A stretch of 64,000 bases of DNA from Thermoanaerobacter ethanolicus JW 200 (GCF_003722315.1 NZ_CP033580.1:248001-312000); one strand, 5' to 3'; counted from the stretch's first letter, positions 52,243 through 62,070 are shown. Translations and numbers: made by a program. Notes: generated from the sequence alone by a model not told the origin.

Positions 52243-53598
52243 TCATCTATTTAAATATGATAAAGGATTAACTGGAACGCCATTTTTTCTAACTTCAAAG
52301 TGGAGATGAGACCCTGTTGCACGACCTGTCGAACCTACCAAAGCAATTTTTTGTCCTTTCGCCACTTTATCGCCTTTCTTAGCAAGGAGTTTACTAGCGT
52401 GTCCGTAATAAGTAACATAACCATTGTGATGGTCAATTTTCACTAAATAGCCATAGCCACTTTCCCAACCAGAAAATATAACAGTTCCTGCATCTGCAGC
52501 ATAGATAGGAGTTCCTTCTGAAGCTGCTATATCAACTCCCGTATGAAAACTCCCCCATCTAGGACCAAATCGTGAGGTTATTGTACCTCTCGCAGGATAA
52601 TTAAAAGACCCTGTAGCAACATAAGATATTCTTTTTGAACCTACGGCAACTATTTTGTTGATAGGATTTTCAAGGACATTTTCGTTCTTTATTTTTTTTG
52701 AAACCTCAATGCCATTGTAACTTACAACAACAGCAGTTACCTCTTTCAAGCCTTTTTTACCTTCTACTAACACTTTAGACTGATTGGTATACAGTTTGTC
52801 ATCTTTAGTAAGCTTTGTCTCAAAAGGTATTTCCTCTTTGTAAACTATTCTCTTTTCAGTAACAACCGTGACATTAGGTACAGCAGAAGATAAATATATT
52901 ATTTGTCCTGGTTTTAAATTTTCTGTAAGGCCAGGATTTAATTTTAAAATATCATCAATGTACATGTCGTGGTCTCTTGCAATAGACCACAAACTATCGT
53001 TTTCTTTTACAGTGTATGTAACAGCTTTTTTTACAGGTTGTTGCAATATTTTTAACGCTTCCTCAAAGCTTACTAAATATTTTGGAGGTATGTACTTTTC
53101 TTCAATTTTGACATCCTCTTTAAAATATGTTCTATCAGAATCCCTTGCGTATTTATTCTTTAACATTTCAAGAACCTTATTTGCCTCTTCTTCATTTTTT
53201 AACGCAGTCACAAACTTGCCATCTACTATTATGGCAGCAGCTTTGCAGCTAAAACTCATAGCATTTTCCAAATTAGCATAAATTTTATGTACATCTGTCA
53301 ACTCTTTATTTGATACTCTTACCCTTTCAAATTTTATTTGCTGATTTAAAACTATATCCGTTCCTGTCTTTTGCTTTTCTTTTTTATGTAATTCTTCTAT
53401 AAAACTTTTTACCTCATCTATATTCTTGGTAATTCCAATAGTTTCACCATCTACTGTTATCTTGTAGGCAAATCCTTCTTCATATACAATAAAAGAAAGA
53501 CCTATGGACAGTGCTACCACAAAAGCTATAATATTGTTCTTGTAAGTCTTTAATAAACCAAGAAAAAACTTATAGCTTTTATCCCCCACCTTCCCCAT
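52243..53598 (-). CDS. LysM/G5/M23 cell-wall peptidase
   Basis: 451 residues. N-terminal membrane helix (NNIIAFVVALSIGLSFIVYEEG), LysM domain for peptidoglycan binding (about 190-236, TYTVKENDSLWSIARDHDMYIDDILKLNPGL), G5 domain (about 245-320, RIVYKEEIPFETKLTKDDKLY) and a C-terminal M23 metallopeptidase with FHTGVDIAASEGTPIYAADAG and GSHLHFEVRKNG (HxxxD and HxH zinc ligands). It is likely to cleave peptidoglycan cross-bridges. Divergent from the dnaD-like gene. Its terminator is the target of the element above. Confidence 0.95.
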   Translation of the reverse strand: MGKVGDKSYKFFLGLLKTYKNNIIAFVVALSIGLSFIVYEEGFAYKITVDGETIGITKNIDEVKSFIEELHKKEKQKTGTDIVLNQQIKFERVRVSNKELTDVHKIYANLENAMSFSCKAAAIIVDGKFVTALKNEEEANKVLEMLKNKYARDSDRTYFKEDVKIEEKYIPPKYLVSFEEALKILQQPVKKAVTYTVKENDSLWSIARDHDMYIDDILKLNPGLTENLKPGQIIYLSSAVPNVTVVTEKRIVYKEEIPFETKLTKDDKLYTNQSKVLVEGKKGLKEVTAVVVSYNGIEVSKKIKNENVLENPINKIVAVGSKRISYVATGSFNYPARGTITSRFGPRWGSFHTGVDIAASEGTPIYAADAGTVIFSGWESGYGYLVKIDHHNGYVTYYGHASKLLAKKGDKVAKGQKIALVGSTGRATGSHLHFEVRKNGVPVNPLSYLNR

Positions 53599-53835
53599 AG
53601 TATTCTCCTTTCTTCTGTTAATCTTTTTTAATTATACCATACTTTTTTGTAAAACCAAATTTTAATTAATGAAATTTTTAGCATCTTTCTATATTGTATG
53701 TTATACTTCAAACTAATATTCCTATATATACTTATTTAATTTAACAATATACTCAAATATTCCGATAATTATGTTAAATTCTTTTCAATTGAAGAGGCTA
53801 TTTCGCTGTGTTATAATATATTCGAGGTGGGGAGG

Positions 53836-54810
53836 ATGAGCGTTTTTAGATTTTTAAACGAAAATGACGATTGGGGAAGTACTCCCATCAGCAATTATTT
53901 TATAAATCATTTCATGTTGGATGCCCCAGGCGAATATGTCAAAGTATATATTTTGGGATTGAAATATTGCTATTATGGCAATGAAATACCTTTGAAAACT
54001 TTAGTAGATAAATTATTTATGTCAGATATAGAAATTGACAGAGCTTTGAAGTATTGGGAAAAATCAGGCTTAGTTAAATTAAAATACATAGATGGTGAAT
54101 ACACAGTTGAATATCTCCCGGTTATTCCACAACCAACCTCAAATCACAGCGTGTCCTTACAGGACCCTCAAGTAAAACAAATGTTTGAAGCAATTGAATT
54201 GACTTTGGGAAGGCCTTTAACCCCCACAGAAATGGAAACATATTTAAGCTGGATAGATGAATACGGCTTTTCCTTGGAAATAATAACGATGTTAGTAAGT
54301 TATTGCGCTTCTAAAAACAAAACTTCTTTAAGATATATGGAAAAGGTAGCAATAGCCTGGCATGACGCAGGTCTTAAAACCGCATTAGATGTAGAAGAAT
54401 ACTTAAAAGCAGAAAACAAAAGATGGCAAAATTATAGAAAGATTTTAAATGCTTTAGGCCTTAAAGAGGATGAATTAATGGAATCCCACAAAGAGATGAT
54501 GGACCGCTGGATGGACGATTTAGGTTTTGATGTAGATGTGATAATAAAAGCCTGCAACGAATGTACTCTTAAATTGAATGAACCCAGTTTCCCTTATATA
54601 AATAAAATACTAATCAACTGGTTTAATGAAGGTATAAGAACAGTAGAAGATTTAGAAAATAAAAAGTCCTCTACAAAGAAAAAAACTCCTGTTACCTCAG
54701 GTTTTAAAGCTCCTAAAAACTACTTCAACAGCTACTCTCAGAGAAGTTACGACATAGAAGATTTGGAGAAAAAGCTTTTAGCCCATTCAAGGGGTGAATT
54801 AAATGAATGA
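53836..54810 (+). CDS. DnaD-domain primosome protein
   Basis: Replication initiation protein that helps load the replicative helicase, 324 residues. An N-terminal winged-helix region (FLNENDDWGSTPISNYFINHFM) and two DnaB_2/DnaD repeats (MFEAIELTLGRPLTPTEMETYLSWIDEYGFSLEIITMLVSYC and LGFDVDVIIKACNECTLKLNEPSFPYINKILINWF) define the family. I take ATG 53836 with GAGGTGG upstream; a GTG at 53827 is also in frame. It overlaps the helicase-loader gene by eight bases, forming a two-gene unit like dnaB/dnaI. Confidence 0.9.
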   Translation: MSVFRFLNENDDWGSTPISNYFINHFMLDAPGEYVKVYILGLKYCYYGNEIPLKTLVDKLFMSDIEIDRALKYWEKSGLVKLKYIDGEYTVEYLPVIPQPTSNHSVSLQDPQVKQMFEAIELTLGRPLTPTEMETYLSWIDEYGFSLEIITMLVSYCASKNKTSLRYMEKVAIAWHDAGLKTALDVEEYLKAENKRWQNYRKILNALGLKEDELMESHKEMMDRWMDDLGFDVDVIIKACNECTLKLNEPSFPYINKILINWFNEGIRTVEDLENKKSSTKKKTPVTSGFKAPKNYFNSYSQRSYDIEDLEKKLLAHSRGELNE

Positions 54811-55786
54811 AAACATCATCCATGAAATCCTTAAAGAATATGAAATGAAAAGAGATAAGGCTTTGCAAGAAGCCCTTTACCGTAAAAACAAACTTTATAA
54901 AAAAATTCCTGAACTTGAAAAAATTGAGGAAGAGATTAAGAACGTAGGAATCGAAATAACTCAATCAATTTTTAAAGAACCTGAAAAGGGAAGAGAACTT
55001 TTAAATCTTTTAAAAGAGAGGTTAAATAAATTAAAAAAGAAGAAGGCTTATCTCTTAGAATCTAATGGATACCCTGAAGATTATCTAGAACCTAAATACG
55101 AATGCAACATATGCAAAGATACAGGATATGTAAATGGAAAGCGATGTAAATGTTTTGACCAAAAGCTTATAAATATTTATTATAAACAATCAAGTATAGC
55201 CGAAATACTTAAAAAAGAAAATTTCTCTAATTTTAATTTCGAATATTATTCAGACAAACCCTATGGAGATAAGCCTTCCCCAAGAAGCAACATGAAAAAT
55301 ATTGTAGAGTTTTCTCTTAATTTTATAAAAAATTTTGATACTACCGCTGAAAGTCTTTTTTTCTATGGAGACTCGGGTCTTGGTAAAACATTCCTTGCTA
55401 ATTGTATAGCAAAGGAATTATTAGATAGAGGTAAAAGTGTGATATATCGAACAGCGCCAGATTTAATTGAAGGTTTGAGAATAAACAAGCTTAATGCTGA
55501 TGGCAGTAGTTATAATGAATATTTGGAATTGTTAAAAGAATGTGACCTCCTTATAATCGACGATTTGGGAACAGAATCTATAACTGCTTTTAGTTTGCAG
55601 GAATTTTTTAATATTTTAAATACAAGATTGTTGCTTGGCAAAAAATTTATTATTTCTACAAATTTACCTCTATCAGAAATAATGGCAATTTATCCCGAAA
55701 GAATTTATTCACGAATATTCGGCCATTTTAAATTGCTTAATTTCTACGGTGAAGATATAAGACTAAAACGAAAAATGATAATTTAA
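54803..55786 (+). CDS. DnaC/DnaI-type helicase loader ATPase
   Basis: 327 residues. N-terminal helical part, zinc-binding CNICKDTGYVNGKRCKCF (Cys101, 104, 115, 117), then an AAA+ ATPase: Walker A FFYGDSGLGKTFLAN (about 176-190), Walker B CDLLIIDDLGTES and a sensor/Arg region YSRIFGHFKLLNFYGEDIR. This is the DnaI/DnaC layout. It loads DnaB helicase with the DnaD-like protein encoded just upstream. Its end overlaps the convergent M1 peptidase gene by four bases. Confidence 0.93.
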   Translation: MNENIIHEILKEYEMKRDKALQEALYRKNKLYKKIPELEKIEEEIKNVGIEITQSIFKEPEKGRELLNLLKERLNKLKKKKAYLLESNGYPEDYLEPKYECNICKDTGYVNGKRCKCFDQKLINIYYKQSSIAEILKKENFSNFNFEYYSDKPYGDKPSPRSNMKNIVEFSLNFIKNFDTTAESLFFYGDSGLGKTFLANCIAKELLDRGKSVIYRTAPDLIEGLRINKLNADGSSYNEYLELLKECDLLIIDDLGTESITAFSLQEFFNILNTRLLLGKKFIISTNLPLSEIMAIYPERIYSRIFGHFKLLNFYGEDIRLKRKMII

Positions 55787-57225
55787 TAGAACCACTCTTG
55801 GAAAAATCCACCTGTATCTTTGCCTGTCACACTGTCCACTACGTCAATTAAGTCTTGCGTAGTGGCAATTTTATATTTGTATTTATCGTAATAATTTTGA
55901 AGCACTTTTTTGAATTCTTCGTCACCTACCAGATTCCTCAGATTATAAAATACCATTGCTCCTTTGTTATAAGCTATATTAGTGTACTCCTTCCACTCTT
56001 TAAAATCTGCCAAAGTCTTAGCAAAAGAAATATCTGAATTGGTATTTAGAAATTTATTAAATTCTCCCTCTATAACAAGCCTATAAATCTCATCAGCTGT
56101 TGCCTTACCGTAATACCTTTCTATATACATAATTGTAGTGTACTCCGTCAATCCCTCATCCAGCCAAGATTCTTTTATTTGGTTGTTTCCCACAGCACCA
56201 TACCACCATTGATGAGCAGTCTCGTGAGCAATTACATATTCTAAATGAAACAAATTAGCTTTTGTGTACAAATCTTTTGATATCATTACAAGATTAGGAT
56301 ATTCCATGCCTCCCATGTAAAAATCAGTCTGTACAACAGAATATTGTTTATAAGGATACTTGCCAATATAATCATTGTAAAACTTAATTGCATCTACAGC
56401 AAATTTAAGAGCTTTGTCTCCATATCCTTCCGTAAAATAATAGGATTTAACTTTTATGCCATCTACCTGTTGCTCTGCTATCTTAAATTTCGTACTTAAC
56501 ACCATAGCAAAATCCCTTACTTTTTGTGCTTCAATAACTAATTCTTTGGAATCTCCATAGTTTTTCTCTTCTTTTATTTCTCCAGTGGAAGCAACTATCA
56601 TGTTTTTAGGTACTGACAATTTTACTTTGTAATTTGCTATATTACTATAAAAAGGATCTCCAAAAATGTAGTACGGATCATTATTCCAGCCATTTTTATC
56701 ATATACAGAGAGTATAGGATACCAATTTCCTATCTGTACGGTATTGTTCCCATAGCCAAATCTACTTCTACAAGGTGGAATTTGTACTTTGTAGGTCATA
56801 TTGATTTCTATTGTTTCTCCTTTTTTTAATTCTTTAGGCAAATTTATTTTTAAAATTTCCTCATTAGGTTCTTCCAATTCGTAAGTAGCTGGAATGTCTT
56901 TATCAAAAGTAACTTTTTCAATCTCTATAAATCCCGGTTGAAAACCATCAGGATAGGCAAAAGGGAGCTCTCCCTTCGTAAAAGGCAAATTCTCTTGTGT
57001 CTTGAAAGCATTTGGATATAAATGAAAGTATATTTCTTTTAAAGGAATATCATTAGTATTTATATATTTTACTGTTTGAGTAGCATAAATTATTTTATTT
57101 TGGTCATCATATTTTGCTTCAATTGTGTAAGATGTAAGTTGACTCTCTTCAGGCAAAAGATAAAGCACTAAACCGATAATTACAATTATAGCTAAACCCA
57201 ATAGTGCTTTTTGTTTTATTTTCAT
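55783..57225 (-). CDS. Membrane-anchored M1-family metallopeptidase
   Basis: 480 residues. A membrane helix (ALLGLAIIVIIGLVLYLLP) anchors an extracytoplasmic M1 fold: beta domain (YKVKLSVPKNMIVASTGE), exopeptidase-type MGGMEYPNLVMIS (GxMEN-like motif, here GGMEYP), zinc site VIAHETAHQWWYGAVG and third ligand SWLDEGLTEYTT. The GAMEN glycine-rich loop being GGMEY is common in bacterial M1 variants. It lacks the long C-terminal ERAP domain. Convergent with the helicase-loader gene. Confidence 0.92.
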   Translation of the reverse strand: MKIKQKALLGLAIIVIIGLVLYLLPEESQLTSYTIEAKYDDQNKIIYATQTVKYINTNDIPLKEIYFHLYPNAFKTQENLPFTKGELPFAYPDGFQPGFIEIEKVTFDKDIPATYELEEPNEEILKINLPKELKKGETIEINMTYKVQIPPCRSRFGYGNNTVQIGNWYPILSVYDKNGWNNDPYYIFGDPFYSNIANYKVKLSVPKNMIVASTGEIKEEKNYGDSKELVIEAQKVRDFAMVLSTKFKIAEQQVDGIKVKSYYFTEGYGDKALKFAVDAIKFYNDYIGKYPYKQYSVVQTDFYMGGMEYPNLVMISKDLYTKANLFHLEYVIAHETAHQWWYGAVGNNQIKESWLDEGLTEYTTIMYIERYYGKATADEIYRLVIEGEFNKFLNTNSDISFAKTLADFKEWKEYTNIAYNKGAMVFYNLRNLVGDEEFKKVLQNYYDKYKYKIATTQDLIDVVDSVTGKDTGGFFQEWFY

Positions 57226-57305
57226 ATAACCAGCTCCCCTAAATTATCCTTCAATATATATTAGTACAAATTTTTAAATAATAGAACTTTTTCACTTAAA
57301 AAATA

Positions 57306-57335
57306 AAAAGCACCTTAAAATGAAAAGGTGCTTTT
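57306..57335 (-). terminator. Terminator of DUF1015 gene
   Basis: AAAAGCACCTT (57306-57316) pairs with AAGGTGCTTTT (57325-57335); the minus strand continues TTTATTTTTTAAG. The stop codon overlaps the stem. Confidence 0.85.
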
Positions 57336-58581
57336 AGCTCAATTCGTGAATAAATAATCCGCTTCTTAGTTTAGGCTCAAACCAGGTAGACTTAGGAGGC
57401 ATTATCATTCCCCCGTCGGCAACAGCAATTAAATCTTCAACTGTTGTCGGGTGCATAGAAAAAGCTACTTTCATGTCTTCCTTAACTCTTCTTTCTAATT
57501 CTTCTAAGCCTCTAATTCCTCCTACAAAATCAATCCTTTTGTCAGTTCTCGGATCTTTTATTCCCAAAATAGGATCCAAAAGATTTTTTTGTAAGATGGA
57601 TACATCTAAACTTTCTATCGGATCCGATGGATTAAAAGTACCTTCTTTGGCAGTAAGTTTGTACCAATTTCCTGATAGATACATGCCAAAAGTGTGCTTT
57701 TGCGAAGGATTGAAAGGCTGACCTTCATTACATTTCTCTACTTCAAATTTCTCTTCTATTTTTTCGATAAATTCACTTTCGGAATAGCCGTTTAAATCCT
57801 TTACCACTCTATTATATGGCATGATAAAAACTTCATCATTGGGCACTAACACTGCTAAAAAATAGTTAAACTCCTCATCTCCTTTATAATCACGATTTTG
57901 TTCTCGCCTCTTTAAGCCTACTTTTACAGAAGCAGCAGCCCGATGATGTCCATCTGCAATGTAAAGATAGTCTATTTCCTTAAAAACAGAAGTAATTTTA
58001 TTTATTAAAGATTTGTCATCTATAATCCATACTGTATGTCTTATTTCATCCTCTGATGTAAAATCATATATAGGATCTTTGCTCCCCATCCAGCTATTTA
58101 ACAACTTTTTAAGCTCTTGATTGGCTTTGTACGTTAAAAAAACTGGACTGGTGTGAGCATCACAGTAATCCATGTGATTTATTCTATCCTGTTCTTTCTC
58201 CGGCAGAGTAAGCTCATGCTTTTTAATTATTCTTTCTAAATACTCATCAATCGAAACAGTCGCTACCAATCCCACTTGACTCCTGCCATTCATTATTTCT
58301 CTATAGATGTAATAGTTCTCCTCATTATCTTTTATTAACAGCCCTTTTTTAAGCATTCTGTCAAAATTTTCTCTCGCTTTTTCATAAACTATTTCATCGT
58401 AAGGATTTATAGAAGGAGCTAAATCTATTTCTGCTCTATCCACATGAAGAAATGAATAAGGATTATCTTTCGCCAAATTCCTCGCTTCCTCGGTATTTAC
58501 GACGTCATAAGGCAAGGACGCTATTTTATTTGCCAATCCTGGTGCAGGCCTTATTGCCTTAAAGGGTTTTACTGTAGCCAT
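57334..58581 (-). CDS. DUF1015 family protein
   Basis: 415 residues. It begins ATVKPFKAIRPAPGLANKIASLPYDVVNTEEARNLAKDNPYSFLHVDRAEIDL, the hallmark of DUF1015, and carries YLYIADGHHRAAASVKVGL, a conserved His-rich motif (DGHHR) that looks catalytic. The family is found near serine biosynthesis genes in clostridia, but no such gene is here. No biochemical role is established to my knowledge. Single gene, own terminator. Confidence 0.88.
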   Translation of the reverse strand: MATVKPFKAIRPAPGLANKIASLPYDVVNTEEARNLAKDNPYSFLHVDRAEIDLAPSINPYDEIVYEKARENFDRMLKKGLLIKDNEENYYIYREIMNGRSQVGLVATVSIDEYLERIIKKHELTLPEKEQDRINHMDYCDAHTSPVFLTYKANQELKKLLNSWMGSKDPIYDFTSEDEIRHTVWIIDDKSLINKITSVFKEIDYLYIADGHHRAAASVKVGLKRREQNRDYKGDEEFNYFLAVLVPNDEVFIMPYNRVVKDLNGYSESEFIEKIEEKFEVEKCNEGQPFNPSQKHTFGMYLSGNWYKLTAKEGTFNPSDPIESLDVSILQKNLLDPILGIKDPRTDKRIDFVGGIRGLEELERRVKEDMKVAFSMHPTTVEDLIAVADGGMIMPPKSTWFEPKLRSGLFIHELS

Positions 58582-58659
58582 AATAATCCTCCTAAAAATT
58601 TATTTCAACTGGTTTCAATGCTTTTATTATATCATATCACTTTATAAATGCAATGTATT

Positions 58660-60010
58660 AAACTGACACACTCTCTCCACTAAAGTGGAGAGGTTCTTTA
58701 AGCGAAGATTGATAGTCTATGCTACCCTTATTCGCTTGGGGTTGCCAAACCCTCTACCCCTATCCAATCTCGGATTCAGGGTTACTCTCTTTAATATGTT
58801 CACTGCACCGTTTATATCTGCATTCATTACTGTCCTACACCTACTGCAAACATATAATCCTCTGTATATGCGATTATTCTTCTCCACTATACCGCATACA
58901 GAACATGTTTGAGAAGTATATGCTTCTTCTACTTTTTTTGCCTCTATCCCATATTCTCTAGCTTTGTATTTTATCATATCAAACAATCTACCAAATGGTA
59001 TTTTGTGCAGTTTCTCGTTATTCTTATGTCCTATATCCATATCTCTTATTCCGTCACTCATTCCACCTATTATTATTTTGCTTACTCCGTTCTGCCTCGC
59101 CAGTTCTATTATATACCTTGAAACTTTATGTATGTAGTCTTTTACAAAGTTCTTCTCTTTGATTATTAAATTGTGAAGCTTATACGATGTTTTGTATCCT
59201 TGTTTTGAAATTACAGATTGGATTCTCGCTTTTTCCTTGGCTAATAATCTTAATCTTGAGATAAGATAACCGCCATCAATAATAAATGTTTCTGGATTTT
59301 CTTCTATAACTATTGCTGCAAAATTCTTTATTCCAAAATCTATTCCCATCATTTTTTTATCTGCAGGTTCGACTTCTGGTATATCTTTTTTATAAACGAT
59401 ATGAACAAAATATGTAGTATGTCCATACAAAGTTTTTGGAACAATTTCAATTTCCTGTACAGTATTGAGCGATAGATTTTTCGGTAAATCTATCCATAGA
59501 TATTTGGACTCAATACCGTACTTTTCTTTTAAATATTGCTTTGTTTGTGTGGACAATGATAGTCTGATTTTGTTATTAATTATTTTTATGCCATTTTTCT
59601 TCCATCTTACAGGGATATGCCCGTTTTTGGGTTGATACTTCGGCTTTTTAGTATATCCATCAAAAAAATTCTTCCAAGCTATCTGTAGTTTTTGCAGTAT
59701 TGCTTGTGCAGATTGTGAATGCAAGTTTTTATACCAGAAATTATCCTTTAAGCACTTTTCTAACTGATTTACTGATATTTCTCTGTTCTGAACAGCGTAG
59801 TTTGCGACGTTCCACAGTTTTGATGCTGAGTATGTTAAATGTCCCAATATTATTCTGTGTTCTCTGCTGCAGTGAGAAAGTTGAAATACTATAACTCTTG
59901 TTACTTCCATTTTTCTCACCTCCTTCCTGTTTTAACTCTACTTTATTTTATCACATTTTTTACCGCCTTTCATCTCTCAATAAATTGGAAAGCGTTCTCG
60001 GCGGATGATC
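58660..60010 (-). mobile_element. TnpB-only IS200/IS605-type element, ends approximate
   Basis: One TnpB gene without TnpA. The right end, beyond the tnpB stop, holds the hairpin CTCTCCAC/GTGGAGAG (58673-58680 and 58685-58692), a likely part of the omega RNA and transposon end. IS605 elements have no inverted ends and make no duplication, so exact limits cannot be set. It lies between DUF1015 and the ComEC-like gene. Immobile by itself unless helped by a TnpA elsewhere. Confidence 0.7.
58717..59910 (-). CDS. tnpB: TnpB, RNA-guided nuclease of IS605 type
   Basis: 397 residues from ATG 59910, eight bases after AGGAGG. N-terminal helix-turn-helix and wedge region, then a split RuvC nuclease: GIDFGIKNFAAIVIEENPETFIIDGG (first Asp), RNGVSKIIIGGMSDGIRDMDIGH (RuvC II) and VMNADINGAVNILKR (last Asp), with the zinc ribbon CSVCG...CSRCR. 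In most TnpB proteins RuvC II has a Glu after the III strand; here it is Gly (IIIGGMSDG). Some related families place the acidic residue elsewhere, so activity is uncertain. Omega RNA is expected to overlap the 3' end. Confidence 0.9.
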   Translation of the reverse strand: MEVTRVIVFQLSHCSREHRIILGHLTYSASKLWNVANYAVQNREISVNQLEKCLKDNFWYKNLHSQSAQAILQKLQIAWKNFFDGYTKKPKYQPKNGHIPVRWKKNGIKIINNKIRLSLSTQTKQYLKEKYGIESKYLWIDLPKNLSLNTVQEIEIVPKTLYGHTTYFVHIVYKKDIPEVEPADKKMMGIDFGIKNFAAIVIEENPETFIIDGGYLISRLRLLAKEKARIQSVISKQGYKTSYKLHNLIIKEKNFVKDYIHKVSRYIIELARQNGVSKIIIGGMSDGIRDMDIGHKNNEKLHKIPFGRLFDMIKYKAREYGIEAKKVEEAYTSQTCSVCGIVEKNNRIYRGLYVCSRCRTVMNADINGAVNILKRVTLNPRLDRGRGFGNPKRIRVA

Positions 60011-60015
60011 GTAAA

Positions 60016-60972
60016 TTATCTTTTAATCTCACTTCCCGACAAATAATCCCCCGGCTCTACATTAAAATTTATAGTTTTGCCATCACTTACTGCAATTACA
60101 GTCCCACATTCATCTGTTCTATATACTATTATTCCTAATGACCTAAGCTTTTTCATTGTTTCTTTGTGGGGATGACCATAGTCATTGTATTTACCGCAAG
60201 ATATAACAGCATATTTAGGATGTACTGCCTTTAAAAATGCCCACGTAGAAGCTGAAGAACTGCCATGATGCCCAATTTTTAATACGTCAGCTTTTAAATT
60301 ATATCCTTCACTCAGCATTTCCTTTTCAGATTGTTCACCAGCATCTCCTGTAAACAAAAAAGAGGTATTACCATACGTAATTTTTACTACTGCACTATAA
60401 TTATTTAAGTCCTCGTAATGGGAACTATTTGGCGCAAGCATTTTTGCAATTATGCCATCTCCAAGGTCAATTACTACTCCTGCTTTTGCAACATTTATCG
60501 AAAGTCCTTTTGATTTTGCTGCCTTTAGAACTTCTTCAAATGTCCTTGTTGTCGTCGTTACTTTAGGCATATAAAACTTTCCTATTTTAAAGGTTTTTAT
60601 AACTTCTACTATACCACCTATGTGGTCATTATGAGGGTGAGTTCCGATAAGTATATCAATTTTATTGATTCCGCGGCTTTTTATGTAATTTTCAACTTCA
60701 CTGCCCATTTCAGGCGTTCCTGCATCTATTAATATCGTTTTGCCTGATGGAGTTTGTATAAATATACTGTCTCCTTGTCCTACGTCTATATAATTTATTG
60801 TTAAACTATCTGTTTCGGATTTTTTAACTGTTTCTTGCTGGCTTTTTGTCCCCTCATCCTGTAAAAGTTGTTGAACTTCATGAGTAGATGTATTGTCAAA
60901 TATTGTACAGCCTGTCAATATAAATGCAAATAGTATTAATATAAAGGGCAACAGTAATCTCTTCTTGTACAT
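60016..60972 (-). CDS. ComEC-like MBL-fold lipoprotein
   Basis: 318 residues. Lipoprotein signal with lipobox LTGCTIF (Cys at about 22), so attached to the outer face of the membrane. The rest is a metallo-beta-lactamase fold: LTINYIDVGQGDSIFIQTPSGKTILIDAG, the metal site IGTHPHNDHIGG (HxHxDH), FLFTGDAGEQSEKEML and ADVLKIGHHGSSSASTWAFL. This matches the C-terminal hydrolase domain of ComEC, present here as a separate secreted nuclease-like protein. The substrate is probably DNA or phosphodiester (inference). Confidence 0.9.
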   Translation of the reverse strand: MYKKRLLLPFILILFAFILTGCTIFDNTSTHEVQQLLQDEGTKSQQETVKKSETDSLTINYIDVGQGDSIFIQTPSGKTILIDAGTPEMGSEVENYIKSRGINKIDILIGTHPHNDHIGGIVEVIKTFKIGKFYMPKVTTTTRTFEEVLKAAKSKGLSINVAKAGVVIDLGDGIIAKMLAPNSSHYEDLNNYSAVVKITYGNTSFLFTGDAGEQSEKEMLSEGYNLKADVLKIGHHGSSSASTWAFLKAVHPKYAVISCGKYNDYGHPHKETMKKLRSLGIIVYRTDECGTVIAVSDGKTINFNVEPGDYLSGSEIKR

Positions 60973-61422
60973 AGCTAAAACCTCTCCTTCAAATTATGCA
61001 CTTTTTTAACATTTATCCATCTTTATTCATCTTTAAATAAGTCCTTTGCCAAATCTTCAATAGACTACTATCTACAACACAAATTTCATTTTCTTTAGGC
61101 ATTATTATCGCCTCTTTAAAAAATAATTAATTCTTTTTTCGAATGAACGAAGCCAAAAGACCCTGATTTCATAAGGCTAATTTTTGTTTTGAGCAAAGCG
61201 AAAATGAAAAATTACAAAGTGGTGAGGTGGATAAAAAATCATTCATAAAAAATAGTGAACTTATTCTAAATGCCTGCTATAAAAGGAGCATAAGAATAAA
61301 AGCATATAAATTATATCACAAAATTTCTGCAAGATGTCACGACGATTATATGCTTCAGTTTAAAACTAAAGGGTAGGCATTCAGAAAAATACCCACCCCA
61401 ACTCTTGACAAAGAGCCCACAA
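60973..61422. other. Intergenic region, one possible tiny ORF
   Basis: Mostly AT-rich. On the minus strand 61013-61102 a frame of 29 residues, MPKENEICVVDSSLLKIWQ and on, follows an AAGAGGCG site. It could be a gene remnant, for example of a transposase, or chance. Nothing else recognisable was found. Confidence 0.3.
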
Positions 61423-61830
61423 TCAATATTGGTAATTTAAATCCCAAGTTATTCCAAATTTATCAGTAACTTTCGCATATTTAGCATTCCAAAAAGTTTT
61501 TTGAAGCTCCATATGTATCTTACCACCCTCTGATAAGGCAGTATAAGCCTTATCAATAGCCTCTTCTGTGTCAAACTCAAGTGTTAAAGATACATTAGTT
61601 CCTTTTTCAACCTTCTGTCCCTGGAATGTGTCAGATAAATATAAAATAAATGATTTATGTTCAAGTCTTGCATGCAATATTTTATCCTTATATTCTTCCT
61701 TAACTGGCATCTGTGAATCTCCATATCTTATAACATTAGATTTTTCTCCGCCAAATACATCGCTGTAGAAGTTTAATGCTTCTTCTGCATTTCCTTCAAA
61801 CATTAAATATGGCACAATTTTCTTAATCAT
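61423..61830 (-). CDS. VOC-family (PhnB-like) protein
   Basis: 135 residues, MIKKIVPYLMFEGNAEEALNFYSDVFGGEKSNVIRYGDS, ending KYAKVTDKFGITWDLNYQY. This is the glyoxalase/dioxygenase (VOC) fold in its PhnB/3-demethylubiquinone-like branch. Family members are often annotated for phosphonate or ubiquinone metabolism without proof. Metal ligands are not complete in this branch. A single gene; no operon partner. Confidence 0.85.
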   Translation of the reverse strand: MIKKIVPYLMFEGNAEEALNFYSDVFGGEKSNVIRYGDSQMPVKEEYKDKILHARLEHKSFILYLSDTFQGQKVEKGTNVSLTLEFDTEEAIDKAYTALSEGGKIHMELQKTFWNAKYAKVTDKFGITWDLNYQY

Positions 61831-61863
61831 TATTTATCCACTCCTTAGTTAATTATACGTTGG

Positions 61864-62070
61864 CTTGTGCATAATTTAAAAGCCTTCATTTAAGCCATTC
61901 CTAGGATGTACTTTTTATTATCATTCCTAAATTTCTTATCTTTTATGTAGGATTTCCTCCCTTATTTATCGAATTATTTCTATTCTTCTATGTTTGAAAA
62001 TCTTGATCTATCTCCAATGCTGAATTTCCTTCTTCCACCCCCAGCCGTAAAGATTATACTTCATCATTAT
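61864..62070 (+). pseudogene. Relic of the IS4-family element (left end and N-terminal codons)
   Basis: CTTGTGCATAATTTAAAAGCC and the following bases match the IS4 left end at 25804 onward, with the same AATTTCTTATCTTTTATGTAGGATTT block. It then jumps to TTCTATTCTTCTATGTTTGAAAATCTTG, transposase codons about residue 20, having deleted the start. Homology fades near 62070. No right end was seen. A decayed, internally deleted copy. Confidence 0.8.
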
